Positions 25,444-33,535 of a stretch of 35,891 nt of DNA are shown here, one piece after another. Position numbers and translations under genes: made by a program. The notes beneath the pieces were generated by a model, which had not been told where the DNA came from, did not search any database, and saw only the letters and a program-made list of their open reading frames with translations. Origin of the DNA: an uncultured Granulosicoccaceae bacterium (GTDB taxonomy: Bacteria > Pseudomonadota > Gammaproteobacteria > CALCKW01); contig CALAMQ010000049.1 in the NCBI GenBank assembly GCA_937925815.1, forward strand, positions 1-35,891, in the 5' to 3' direction. Numbering within the stretch: the first letter of the stretch is position 1; the number at the start of each line of letters is the position of its first letter.

Positions 25444-26655
25444 ATGCACCTGCCTGTGTCTTTTTTTGCCTTGATGGCGTCAGTGGCATTCTTGCAGTTG
25501 GGAGTCGGTGCGCTGTCGCCACTGGACGCGCTCAGTGGCTGGCAAGTGGGTTTTTCTCCAACCCAGGTTGGCCTGCTTGGGTCAGCGCACTTTGTCGGTT
25601 TTTTTATCGGCTGTTGGTGGTCGCCGCAGTTGATGGGCACAGTGGGTCACGCCCGAGCCTTTGCAACGTTTGCCGCTTGCGGCGCGATAGGTGCGATCGC
25701 TCACCCGCTGTGGATTGACGCGTGGTTTTGGGCTGGTTTGCGTGTCATGACCGGTTTGTGCGTTGCCGGCTGTTACACCGTCATCGAGGCGTGGCTGCAT
25801 GCGTCGGTCACCAACGCCACACGTGGCCGTGCGCTCGGCAGCTACCGGGTTGTTGATCTCAGTATGTCAATGGCGGCGCAGTTGCTCATCGGTGTGTTAC
25901 CCGCAGCGAGCTACGTGTCATACAACCTGCTTGGTATTTTATGTTGTGCTGCGCTATTTCCGTTGATGGTCTCGCGGGCGCGTCAGCCGGAATCGCCTGC
26001 CGCGCCGCGTCTTCGGCCACTGAAGACTTTGCGCTTGTCACCGCTTGGTACGGCGGGTGTGGTGGTCGCAGGCCTGACCACGGGCTCGTTTCGCATGGTC
26101 GGGCCAATCTATGGTCAGCAGGTGGGGCTCGGTGCGGGGGAGACCGGCTTGTTCTTGGCGGCATTCGTGTTTGGTGGTGCGATCGCGCAGCTGCCAGTCG
26201 GTTGGCTGGCAGACAAGTATGATCGCCGGTGGGTGTTGATCTGGCTGTCCATCGCAGCCTTGTTCGCCTGCGCATTAACTGTGTTTTACGGCACGGCAAA
26301 CACGTTTGTCATTTTTTCACTGGCGGCGTTTTTTGGTTTGGTGACCTTTCCGATATTTTCTGTGGCCAGTGCTCACGCCAACGATTTCGCCAACGCCAAT
26401 TTCATGATTGAGCTCAGTGCTTCGTTGATTTTTTGGTATGGAATCGGTGCGATAGCCAGTCCACTGATCGCGTCGTCTCTGATGGAGGTTTTTGGTCCCC
26501 CAGCCCTGTTTGGCTTTATCAGTATTGCCCACCTCGCGTTGGCAGGATTTGGATTGGCGCGCATGCTGGTGCGCCCCACGTCTGAAACGCGTACGCCCTA
26601 TCGCTATATCCCGCGCACGAGTTTCACGTTGGGGCGCTTATTTAAAAGGCGATAG
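25444..26655 (+). CDS. MFS transporter (YcaD-like)
   Basis: A 403-residue major facilitator with about twelve hydrophobic segments. The first half contains GLLGSAHFVGFFIGCW and MTGLCVAGCYTVIEAWLH, and a loop with the family A-type motif GWLADKYDRRWVL lies between segments in the second half. It resembles YcaD-type permeases, whose substrates are mostly unknown. ATG 25444 is chosen because GAGAG (25434-25438) precedes it; GTG 25432 is an alternative. It is convergent with the CurA-like gene. In the 275-base gap before it I see no gene and no clear promoter. Confidence 0.88.
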   Translation: MHLPVSFFALMASVAFLQLGVGALSPLDALSGWQVGFSPTQVGLLGSAHFVGFFIGCWWSPQLMGTVGHARAFATFAACGAIGAIAHPLWIDAWFWAGLRVMTGLCVAGCYTVIEAWLHASVTNATRGRALGSYRVVDLSMSMAAQLLIGVLPAASYVSYNLLGILCCAALFPLMVSRARQPESPAAPRLRPLKTLRLSPLGTAGVVVAGLTTGSFRMVGPIYGQQVGLGAGETGLFLAAFVFGGAIAQLPVGWLADKYDRRWVLIWLSIAALFACALTVFYGTANTFVIFSLAAFFGLVTFPIFSVASAHANDFANANFMIELSASLIFWYGIGAIASPLIASSLMEVFGPPALFGFISIAHLALAGFGLARMLVRPTSETRTPYRYIPRTSFTLGRLFKRR

Positions 26656-26666
26656 GCTATTTGGAT

Positions 26667-27704
26667 TCAATTTGCAACGCGCACCAGTTGTTTGCCAAAG
26701 TTCTCACCGCGCAGAAGGCCCAAGAACGCCGCCGGCGCCGCTTCCAAACCTTCAGTGATGCTTTCGCGGTAGTGCAGCTCGCCGTTTTTGACTAGCGGTG
26801 CGACCTCGCGCAGAAATTCGCCAAAGCGGGCGTAGTGGTCCGTGATGATGTAGCCTCGCACACTTAAACGTTTGACCAAAATGTTGCGCCATATCCGCGG
26901 CAGGGCAGTTGCGGTATCAAGGCTCATACTGATATCGGATTGCGCCTGTCCGTTATACCAACTGATCATGCCGCAAACGGGAATTCTGCCGCCCACGTTC
27001 ATTTTCGGCACCACCGCTTGCAGTGTTTTCCCACCGACGTTTTCAAAGTAGATGTCAACGCCATTTGGGCAAGCTTCAGCGATTGCCTCGCCGAGCGCAC
27101 GCGCATCGTTGTGGGCGCGGTGGTCAACGCAGGCATCGAAGCCGAGCACGTCTACGGCGTACTGGCATTTCTCGGTGCCACCGGCCACCCCAACGACACG
27201 CATCCCCAGTTTCTTGGCGAGTTGACCGACAACGGATCCCACAGCACCGGTCGCAGCCGAGACCACAAGGCATTCGCCAGCCTTGGGCTGAGCGTGCTCT
27301 GTCAGTCCAATCCAGGCTGTGAAGCCTGGCATGCCCAAAATGCCCAGTGCGGTTTGTACCGGTGCTATTGTGGGGTCGAGCTTGCGTAATTGATCGGCTG
27401 TGGCCAGGCCGTGGGTCTGCCAACCCAGCCGAGATTCGACGATGTCACCGGGATCAAATCCCGGTGCTTGCGATGCGATGACACGGCACACTGTGCCGCC
27501 CTCCATAACACCGCCAATTGGCACGGGGTCGGCATAGGACGCTGCGGCGTCCATGCGCCCGCGCATGTAAGGGTCAAGCGACAGCCAGATCACTTCACAC
27601 AACACCTCACCTGCATGCGCTACGGGTGTGGTTGCGGAATCTAGCCTGAAATTTGCGGCTGTCGGCTCGCCCTCGGGGCGAGATGCGAGAAGAATGCGTT
27701 GCAT
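26667..27704 (-). CDS. NADP-dependent oxidoreductase (CurA/leukotriene-hydroxydehydrogenase-like)
   Basis: A 345-residue medium-chain dehydrogenase/reductase of the zinc-independent group that reduces enones and alkenals with NADPH. It shows EVIWLSLDPYMRGRMD near the N-terminus, the cofactor motif SAATGAVGSVVGQLAKKLG, DVYFENVGG-type sequence (VDIYFENVGGKTLQAVV), and CGMISWYN. This fits CurA or NADP-dependent alkenal reductase. AAAGGA six bases before ATG 27704 fixes the start; the open frame extends to 27743, but those residues are not family-like. It lies 25 bases downstream of the marR gene on the same strand, so the pair should be co-transcribed and MarR-controlled. Confidence 0.92.
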   Translation of the reverse strand: MQRILLASRPEGEPTAANFRLDSATTPVAHAGEVLCEVIWLSLDPYMRGRMDAAASYADPVPIGGVMEGGTVCRVIASQAPGFDPGDIVESRLGWQTHGLATADQLRKLDPTIAPVQTALGILGMPGFTAWIGLTEHAQPKAGECLVVSAATGAVGSVVGQLAKKLGMRVVGVAGGTEKCQYAVDVLGFDACVDHRAHNDARALGEAIAEACPNGVDIYFENVGGKTLQAVVPKMNVGGRIPVCGMISWYNGQAQSDISMSLDTATALPRIWRNILVKRLSVRGYIITDHYARFGEFLREVAPLVKNGELHYRESITEGLEAAPAAFLGLLRGENFGKQLVRVAN

Positions 27705-27729
27705 GGTCAATCCTTTGATCAGTGTATCG

Positions 27730-28164
27730 CTATGGCTTTGCAAGGGCGCTCAGGGCTCGGGTTGTATCCAACCATGCGCGCCGGTCTTGCGCTCCGACAT
27801 GCTCGAAAGCTCGGCGCAGCATAGCACTCTGCGCGGTACTCAGAGCGCTCTCGAGCTTGCGGCCCTTGGGTGTTAACTGTAAGCGCCGTACACGCTTGTC
27901 TTGTGTATCTGGGGTTTGCGTGATGTATGCGTCGGACAATAAACGGCGAAGCGGTGAGGCCAGCGCTTGTTTGCTGATCTCGAGTGTGTTCAGCAATTCA
28001 CCCACTGTCACTGCCGGGGTGCGAGCCACAAAATACAGTATTCGGTGATGCGCCCGCCCTAGGCCCTGCTTGGCCAAAATTCGATCGGGCTCGGCAGTGA
28101 AGGCTCTGTAGGCAAAGTAGAGCGCTTCTATTGCGTCGTGTTCGGGGTTTTTTTGGTCAACCAT
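27730..28164 (-). CDS. MarR-family transcriptional regulator
   Basis: A 144-residue MarR-type repressor. A winged helix-turn-helix lies in the middle (VGELLNTLEISKQALASPLRRLLSDAYITQ, then DTQDKRVRRLQLTPKGR), framed by N- and C-terminal helices for dimerisation. Members bind palindromes and are released by small phenolic or electrophilic ligands. Its start codon lies inside one of a matched pair of palindromes (28156-28170 and 28198-28212), strong evidence of autoregulation. It likely controls the downstream CurA-like reductase and the divergent aminotransferase. Confidence 0.93.
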   Translation of the reverse strand: MVDQKNPEHDAIEALYFAYRAFTAEPDRILAKQGLGRAHHRILYFVARTPAVTVGELLNTLEISKQALASPLRRLLSDAYITQTPDTQDKRVRRLQLTPKGRKLESALSTAQSAMLRRAFEHVGAQDRRAWLDTTRALSALAKP

Positions 28165-28170
28165 ATTGAC
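28156..28170. promoter_or_regulatory. Operator copy 1 (MarR site overlapping marR start)
   Basis: GTCAACCATATTGAC is an interrupted palindrome (GTCAA-N5-TTGAC). It covers the marR start codon and its right half overlaps the -35 (TTGACA, 28166-28171) of the divergent aminotransferase promoter. Confidence 0.75.
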
Positions 28171-28195
28171 ATTGTCTCGTATTGGGTCGGATTAT
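28166..28195 (+). promoter_or_regulatory. Candidate promoter of the aminotransferase gene
   Basis: TTGACA (28166-28171), a perfect -35, and GATTAT (28190-28195), four of six matches to -10, are 18 bases apart. Operator copy 1 overlaps the -35 and copy 2 begins 2 bases after the -10, a layout expected for repression. Confidence 0.55.
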
Positions 28196-28196
28196 A
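28191..28196 (-). promoter_or_regulatory. Candidate -10 of the marR promoter
   Basis: On the leftward strand this is TATAAT, a perfect -10, followed 26 bases on by the marR start codon. No good -35 is seen, and operator copy 2 (28198-28212) occupies the spacer just upstream. Confidence 0.5.
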
Positions 28197-28197
28197 T

Positions 28198-28212
28198 GTC
28201 AACTATATTGAC
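28198..28212. promoter_or_regulatory. Operator copy 2 (MarR site)
   Basis: GTCAACTATATTGAC, identical to copy 1 except at one central base, with the same GTCAA-N5-TTGAC form. The two copies start 42 bases apart, about four helical turns, so they lie on the same face of the DNA. Confidence 0.75.
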
Positions 28213-28226
28213 TTACTGGGATTGCC

Positions 28227-29351
28227 ATGAAGTTTGCCACACGAATGAATAGATTGGTGTCCTCACCGGTGCGAGATCTGTTGGCGCTGACCGAAAACCC
28301 AGAGATGGTGTCTTTTGCAGGTGGTCTGCCATCGGCAGACAGTTTTCCAGCCGTCGACGCGCTCTGTGCACCTGTGTCTGCTTTGCAGTATGGCGCGAGC
28401 GAGGGTGACTGGCCACTTCGAGAACGTATTGCAACGCTGGTTCGGGCGCGAGGTCTTGATTGCAAAGCTGAACAGGTACTCGTGTTGTCTGGTTCGCAGC
28501 AGGGCATTGATCTGGTCGCCAAGATGATGGTTGATTCGGGGACGCGGGTTGCGCTCGAAGTGCCAACTTACCTTGCGGCTTTGCAAGTGTTCTCGCTTTT
28601 TGGCGCTGATTATCACCCCTTTGCGCCCGGTGATGCGCCACCACCGGCAGAGCTGATATACGTCAATCCAAGCTTCCAGAACCCAACCGGACATTGTTAT
28701 ACAGCCCGTGAACGAGAACAGGTTCGCCATCACGGAGCACGCAGCGGCGCGGTACTGTTTGAAGATGATCCTTACCACGATCTCTGCTTTGACAACTGTG
28801 AGCGCACGCCGTTGGTCGCTGGTTTTGATGGCGAATGGGTTTATCAGGGATCGTTTTCAAAGTCGTTGTGCCCGGGTCTCAGGCTTGGCTTTCTCGTTGC
28901 CAGTGACGCACTGATAGGGCCGCTGACTCAACTTAAGCAAGCGTCTGATCTTCACAGCAACCGTATTGCTCAGGCTTGGGTGTTGCAGTGGCTAGACAGC
29001 CCAGATGCGCCCGAGCGCAGGCAACAGTTGATTTCGCTATACACCTCGAGACGGGATTTCTTCGCGGGTGTGCTCGACGAGTACTTCGCTGACATTGCGA
29101 GTTGGCAGTTGCCGCAAGGCGGGCTCTTTTTTTGGTTGCGGCTGCATGACGCAGAGGCACGCACAGACTTGATGTTACAGCGTGCTTTAGCTCAGCAAGT
29201 GGTTTTCATGCCCGGTAACGCGTTTTACCCGGATGCGAATCACCCGGACGCACTGCGCACGCTGCGCCTGAACTTCTCCAATGCAAAGCCCGCAGACGTG
29301 GTTCGTGGCTTGTGCACACTTGCTAGCGTCGTGCGCTCAGGTCAGGGGTAG
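28227..29351 (+). CDS. PLP-dependent class I/II aminotransferase (LysN/2-aminoadipate type)
   Basis: A 374-residue fold-type I aminotransferase. Motifs are MVSFAGGLPSADSFP at the N-terminus, GSQQGIDLVAKMM, VNPSFQNPTG, EDDPYHDL (the pyridine-N Asp region), the PLP lysine in GSFSKSLCPGLRLG, and the substrate-binding arginine near LRLNFSNA. It is the group with 2-aminoadipate and branched-chain or aromatic aminotransferases; substrate is undetermined. It lacks the N-terminal GntR domain seen in MocR regulators. GGGA at 28218-28221 serves ATG 28227. It is divergent from marR across the two-operator region and probably derepressed with marR and the reductase. Confidence 0.92.
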   Translation: MKFATRMNRLVSSPVRDLLALTENPEMVSFAGGLPSADSFPAVDALCAPVSALQYGASEGDWPLRERIATLVRARGLDCKAEQVLVLSGSQQGIDLVAKMMVDSGTRVALEVPTYLAALQVFSLFGADYHPFAPGDAPPPAELIYVNPSFQNPTGHCYTAREREQVRHHGARSGAVLFEDDPYHDLCFDNCERTPLVAGFDGEWVYQGSFSKSLCPGLRLGFLVASDALIGPLTQLKQASDLHSNRIAQAWVLQWLDSPDAPERRQQLISLYTSRRDFFAGVLDEYFADIASWQLPQGGLFFWLRLHDAEARTDLMLQRALAQQVVFMPGNAFYPDANHPDALRTLRLNFSNAKPADVVRGLCTLASVVRSGQG

Positions 29352-29377
29352 GGGGCAAACAAGCGAGCTTTGGAGGT

Positions 29378-29620
29378 TTAAGCGATGAGTCGATTGGTGT
29401 TGACGCTGTCTAGCAACAACTGACGTGCGGCGACCATCTGTCGGTGGGCGCCCCGGTAGAGCGCGAGGCCAGCGATGCCGACAACCGCGCTGAACTCTGG
29501 CAAGAGGTTGGTGAACAGCCCGTAAGCGGCGATGTGCACCAAGAGAAATCCGATGATTTTGTAACAGCGGCTGAGGTGCAGTTCGCGCAATGCGCCGTAG
29601 TGGTGGTTGGTGTAGTTCAT
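29378..29620 (-). CDS. Small membrane protein, unrecognised
   Basis: An 80-residue frame with two hydrophobic segments (about 20-40, YKIIGFLLVHIAAYGLFTNLL, and 44-55, AVVGIAGLALY), separated by a short PEF turn, then a basic RGAHRQMVAARQ helix. This suggests a two-span inner-membrane protein. No family is recognised. The ribosome binding site is weak. The frame lies in its own stretch, convergent with the aminotransferase, and no other gene overlaps it, which supports it modestly. It lies beyond the etfA terminator and should be transcribed separately. Confidence 0.5.
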   Translation of the reverse strand: MNYTNHHYGALRELHLSRCYKIIGFLLVHIAAYGLFTNLLPEFSAVVGIAGLALYRGAHRQMVAARQLLLDSVNTNRLIA

Positions 29621-29689
29621 CGCTGCAAACTACCCAGAACGGCGTTTCAATTTTGTGACACAGATCGCGTTTCGGTTTTTTTTTGGCAC

Positions 29690-29730
29690 TTATTGTAAAT
29701 AAAAACGCCAGCCGAACAGTGGCTGGCGTT
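29690..29730 (-). terminator. Intrinsic terminator of etfBA
   Basis: AACGCCAGCC (29704-29713) and GGCTGGCGTT (29721-29730) make a perfect 10-base stem with a 7-base loop. On the leftward strand the stem is followed by TTTATTTACA, giving a T-rich tract. It starts about 38 bases after the etfA stop. Confidence 0.88.
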
Positions 29731-29768
29731 AGGGTCCAATTGGCGAGTGTTGTCGCCGCGGATTTGAA

Positions 29769-30701
29769 CTAGTCGAGTGCTGCGGTAAATTGCGGTACCG
29801 CATCGAACAAGTCCATCACCAGACCGTAGTCAGCAACCTGGAAAATGGGTGCTTCCTCGTCGTTGTTGATAGCGACGATGGTCTTTGAGTCCTTCATGCC
29901 AGCAAGGTGTTGAATCGCACCCGAGATGCCGATGGCGATGTAGAGATCCGGTGCCACGACTTTGCCGGTTTGACCGACTTGGTAGTCGTTTGGCACGAAG
30001 CCCGCGTCAACCGCTGCACGCGAGGCACCCACTGCGGCGTTCAACTTGCCTGCGAGCTCGTCCAGCATGGCGAAGTTGTCGCCGTTCTGCATGCCACGGC
30101 CCCCTGAGACCACCACTTTGGCGGAAGTAAGCTCCGGACGATCAGACTGAGTCAGATCCTGGCCTTCGAATGTAGCAAGGCCTGTGTCACCGCTGCCGTC
30201 GATTGAATCGATGCTCGCCGAACCGCCTGCGGCCTCAGCGGCGGCGAATTTAGTGGTACGCACGGTGATCACTTTGGTCGCGTCGTTGCTCTTAATCACA
30301 CTCAGGACGTTGCCCGCGTAGATTGGGCGCTCGAAGGTGTCGGCGTCGACAACATCGGAGATGTCGGAGATCGCCATCACGTCCAAGAGCGCTGCAACGC
30401 GCGGCATCAAGTTTTTGCCGTTGGTGGTTGCTGGCGCGACTAAGTGGCTGTAATCGCCTGCGAGTTGGACCAGCAGTGGTGCGACGTTCTCGGCCAATTG
30501 GTTGGCGTATTCGGCGCTGTCTGCCAATTTGACACTGCGCACCCCGGGGAGTGCAGCGGCGGCCTCAGCGGCACCTGAGCAGCCGCTGCCGGCGATCAAG
30601 ATGTCGACGCTGTCGCCCATCTTTGCGGCAGCTGTCAGGGTGTTGAGGGTCGCGCCCTTGATTTCGGCGTTGTCGTGTTCGGCAATGATGAGAATGCTCA
30701 T
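29769..30701 (-). CDS. etfA: Electron transfer flavoprotein alpha subunit
   Basis: A 310-residue ETF alpha subunit that holds FAD and carries electrons from acyl-CoA and methylamine-type dehydrogenases to ETF-ubiquinone oxidoreductase in the cytosol. The FAD-binding C-terminal half has [59 protein letters not shown], and [19 protein letters not shown]. Length is normal. The start ATG 30701 was chosen because GAGGG lies seven bases upstream and the family pattern ([18 protein letters not shown]) begins there; the upstream 19 codons are not family-like. It follows etfB by 10 bases. Confidence 0.96.
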   Translation of the reverse strand: MSILIIAEHDNAEIKGATLNTLTAAAKMGDSVDILIAGSGCSGAAEAAAALPGVRSVKLADSAEYANQLAENVAPLLVQLAGDYSHLVAPATTNGKNLMPRVAALLDVMAISDISDVVDADTFERPIYAGNVLSVIKSNDATKVITVRTTKFAAAEAAGGSASIDSIDGSGDTGLATFEGQDLTQSDRPELTSAKVVVSGGRGMQNGDNFAMLDELAGKLNAAVGASRAAVDAGFVPNDYQVGQTGKVVAPDLYIAIGISGAIQHLAGMKDSKTIVAINNDEEAPIFQVADYGLVMDLFDAVPQFTAALD

Positions 30702-30711
30702 TGTGGTTCCC

Positions 30712-31461
30712 TCAGATGACCTGTGCTTCGTTTTTGAGTTTGTCGACGAGCTCGTCAACAGAGGCTACTTTGACGCCGGCAGCGCGTGGCGGTGGCTCGC
30801 TCACACTGACCAGAGTCTGGCGCGGTGCGGTGTCCACGCCGAGCTCGTCGATCGGCTTTTTGTCCATCGGCTTTTTCTTCGCCTTCATGATGTTTGGCAA
30901 CGAGGCGTAGCGTGGCTCGTTCAGACGCAAGTCAGACGTCAACACACAAGGCATCTTGAGCGCCAGGCGCTCAAGCCCGCCGTCGATTTCGCGGGTGATA
31001 TTGGCGGTGTCGCCGTCGAGTTCGACATTTGACACGTTGGTTCCCTGCGCCCAGCCGAGCAGGGCGGCGAGCATTTGGCCAGCTTGGTTGCTGTCGCCAT
31101 CGATCGCTTGCTTGCCCATGATCACGAGACCCGGTTGCTCAGACTCGACCAGACTCTTGAGTACCTTGGCGACGCCCAGTGGTTCAATGTCGTCTTCAGT
31201 GACAACGTGAACAGCGCGGTCAGCGCCCATTGCCAAGGCAGTGCGCAAGGTCTCTTCTGTCTTCGCGGCACCAATAGAGACGGCGACGATTTCGTCGGCC
31301 TTGCCTGCTTCGCGCATGCGAATGGCTTCTTCTATTGCGATTTCGTCGAAAGGGTTCATGGCCATTTTGACGTTGTCGAGGTTGACGCCGGTGCCGTCTG
31401 CCTTAACCCGTGCTTTGACATACGGATCGAGCACACGCTTGCACGTGACAAGTATTTTCAT
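30712..31461 (-). CDS. etfB: Electron transfer flavoprotein beta subunit
   Basis: A 249-residue ETF beta subunit. It begins [26 protein letters not shown] and contains [19 protein letters not shown] and [17 protein letters not shown], plus the Lys-rich ETF-beta C-terminal signature around [19 protein letters not shown]. It binds AMP and partners with EtfA. It is first in the leftward pair. A TATAAT hexamer lies about 87 bases upstream, but without a clear -35. Confidence 0.96.
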   Translation of the reverse strand: MKILVTCKRVLDPYVKARVKADGTGVNLDNVKMAMNPFDEIAIEEAIRMREAGKADEIVAVSIGAAKTEETLRTALAMGADRAVHVVTEDDIEPLGVAKVLKSLVESEQPGLVIMGKQAIDGDSNQAGQMLAALLGWAQGTNVSNVELDGDTANITREIDGGLERLALKMPCVLTSDLRLNEPRYASLPNIMKAKKKPMDKKPIDELGVDTAPRQTLVSVSEPPPRAAGVKVASVDELVDKLKNEAQVI

Positions 31462-31835
31462 GATGGCTTACCTTAGGTCCGCAGGTTGCGGACGGTGGAA
31501 CGGAAAACGGCGCGCGGTGGGATGGCGGCCTACTCAGTTATTTCTCGATTATAGCGACCTCAAGTGGCCGTAAACACACCTTAGCGGCACCTTTTGGCCG
31601 CTTACCGTCGTGCTAACCTGCGCAGTCGCTGGGCAGACGTGGCAATCGGCACTATGGTGCAGCTCTCGACAAATGTATGCCGATGCTGCGTGTGAATTGG
31701 GTGTCACACCAGGGTGTAATGTCCATTCCACCTCGCGGCACTGGAAAAGCGGGGCTTTTTTGCGTAAGTTGCTGAATAGTGTGAACCTGTCGACAGTCGG
31801 CCGGTGAAATCGGTTGTAACCCCTGTGAGGCCCGA
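31462..31835. other. Control region between etfB and the GNAT gene
   Basis: A 374-base gap with divergent genes at each end. TATAAT on the leftward strand (plus-strand 31548-31553) is a candidate -10 for etfBA. AGCGGC (31583-31588) and GCCGCT (31597-31602) form a 6-base stem. AAAAGC (31745-31750), GGG, GCTTTT (31754-31759), then TT, is a tiny hairpin of doubtful significance. The palindrome CTGTCGACAG (31787-31796) lies 40 bases before the GNAT start. No gene is convincing here. Confidence 0.3.
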
Positions 31836-32336
31836 GTGAGTACCGCCAGTAAAACCCGCACCAAAGTGACATTGCGAGCAGCGAAACCCGATGACCTGAT
31901 GTTCATCAACGGCATCATCGAAACGGCTGTGATGAGCTGGGAGTTGCCAGAGCGGGTCAAGCGGTTGTCTTTGCCCAACTACCGCTACACCGCTGACCAT
32001 TTTGACAAGATGTCGCTCTTTCTCGCGCTCGAGAAGGAAACAAGCGATGTGCTCGGCGTGATGGCGTGTTGCGAGGCCGACGCGGAAGACCTTCCCGCAG
32101 ACCGCCAAGGGATGTTGTTGCACGGCATCTATGTCGATCCGGTCAACCACCGAGAAGGTATCGGTAAGAAGCTTGTCACGCACGCGATCAAAGCGGCGCG
32201 CAAAGCGCAGGCGGAAGGCCTGATTGTCAAGGCACAGCCTGATGCGCTCGGCTTTTTTGAGTCAGTGGGCTTCGCGAGATTGCCAGTTGAAGACCCCGAG
32301 AGCGACTTCAGAAACCGTTTTTGGATCGACGCCTGA
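31836..32336 (+). CDS. GNAT-family N-acetyltransferase
   Basis: A 166-residue acetyltransferase. The acetyl-CoA motif is in VDPVNHREGIGKKLVTHAIKAA, preceded by the strand GMLLHGIY, and a final FFESVGFARL helix-strand is typical of GNAT proteins. It is a single-domain cytosolic enzyme; the acceptor is unknown. It starts with GTG at 31836 (TGAGGC upstream). It is the first of the rightward genes after the etf region. Confidence 0.9.
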   Translation: MSTASKTRTKVTLRAAKPDDLMFINGIIETAVMSWELPERVKRLSLPNYRYTADHFDKMSLFLALEKETSDVLGVMACCEADAEDLPADRQGMLLHGIYVDPVNHREGIGKKLVTHAIKAARKAQAEGLIVKAQPDALGFFESVGFARLPVEDPESDFRNRFWIDA

Positions 32337-32467
32337 ACGTCGCCAACGCTCACGCCGCCACACCTGAACGATCAGCCTTAGTTTCGGTACGCTGACACCG
32401 GCGTGCAGCGCTTGGGCACGTTGTGCGCATAGCGACTCCTACCAACAGACAAGGATGTCGTTTGCGT

Positions 32468-33499
32468 ATGGATCGCAGAACCTGTGGTGGGATTGCAGCA
32501 GTCATGGTGCTGCTGGTGTTGCTTGGCGTGGTCTCTTCTCGCAGCTTGCCAGACGGGCGAGCGCAGCGGCCAGTGATCGTGTTGCTTAACGACTGGGCGA
32601 GCCAGCAAGTCTTTGCGCACATCGTTGGGCGATTGATCGAACGTGGCGGCCAACCCGTCACCTACCAGTACTCCGATGCAGAACTGCAATTTGATGCGCT
32701 CGCACTGGGTGATGCCCATGTGCAGGTTGCGGTTTGGCACAATCGCATGGCAGAACCCTTTGAACACGCGCTCGACCGCGGTGTGGTCAATGCGGGCCAG
32801 CATGCACTGCATTTTCGTGATGGCTGGTGGGTCTCCGATGCCACGCTCGCCGTGTGCCCGCAGGCGGCAACCTGGTCTGGCTTGATCGCCTGTGCCGGAC
32901 GAACTGAGGCACTGCGCACTGCTGATGCAAGCGTGCAAGCAACCGAATCACTGTCCATTCCCACTGGTTTGCCGGGCTATTTTCACGCTCCTCCCGAGGC
33001 ATTCGACCGGTCCTACGCAGATGTGGTGGACAAACTGCGCATGCCGTTCACGGTGCACCCAGCCGCAGATCTTGCCGCCCTCGGTGAGACCTGGCGACGC
33101 TTTGACAATCAGTCCGCGCTCACCCCAGACGTGCCCATAGAGGTTGTCTACAACTGGTCGCCGAACACCCTGGAAGGTGGCCCGGTTAATGGGCGTTTTG
33201 TCGACTTTCCAGAGCCTGAGCTCGCCTGCTTTCTAGACCCTGATTGGGGTCCTAATCCCGATGTGACAGGAGATTGTGGTGATCCTTTGCCGTTTCCTGT
33301 CAGCAAGGCTGCCTGGGCGGGTCTGATAGACGCCTTTCCAGATACCTGGCAGTTACTTCAAGCGGTTTCATTCGATGCTATCGACTACCGCCAAGTGGTA
33401 GCTTGGATGGCGCGGCCGGGCGCCGAGCCTGCGCGTGTCGCGCAGCGGTGGATCGAAGCCAACGTAGAGCGTGTTAGCGAGTGGCAGGAGGCGCTATGA
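32468..33499 (+). CDS. Glycine betaine/proline-betaine-type ABC substrate-binding protein (OpuAC-like)
   Basis: About 343 residues, with a hydrophobic N-terminal segment (about 8-25) that is either a signal peptide or membrane anchor, then an OpuAC-type binding fold. Typical aromatic positions are NDWASQQVFAHIVGRLIE near the N-terminus, VAVWHNRMAEPFE, DGWWVSD, VVYNWSPNTLEGG and AAWAGLIDAFPDTWQLLQAV. Such proteins bind glycine betaine or related quaternary amines in an aromatic box. No ATPase or permease gene is adjacent, so it must pair with a transporter elsewhere or act otherwise. There is no lipobox. The start is uncertain: AAGGA (32451-32455) fits TTG 32462 better than ATG 32468; either gives the same signal peptide. 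Confidence 0.78.
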   Translation: MDRRTCGGIAAVMVLLVLLGVVSSRSLPDGRAQRPVIVLLNDWASQQVFAHIVGRLIERGGQPVTYQYSDAELQFDALALGDAHVQVAVWHNRMAEPFEHALDRGVVNAGQHALHFRDGWWVSDATLAVCPQAATWSGLIACAGRTEALRTADASVQATESLSIPTGLPGYFHAPPEAFDRSYADVVDKLRMPFTVHPAADLAALGETWRRFDNQSALTPDVPIEVVYNWSPNTLEGGPVNGRFVDFPEPELACFLDPDWGPNPDVTGDCGDPLPFPVSKAAWAGLIDAFPDTWQLLQAVSFDAIDYRQVVAWMARPGAEPARVAQRWIEANVERVSEWQEAL

Positions 33500-33535
33500 T
33501 CATTGCCAGTTGTTCTGATTTGTTGGGGTGTTTGC

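Noticed and set aside
31610-31807. 65-residue frame in the etfB-GNAT gap
   Set aside because: GTG start without ribosome binding site, no hydrophobic or domain pattern, composition like non-coding DNA.
32378-32938. Leftward frame opposite the binding-protein gene
   Set aside because: Antisense shadow of an OpuAC-type fold with clear aromatic-box positions.
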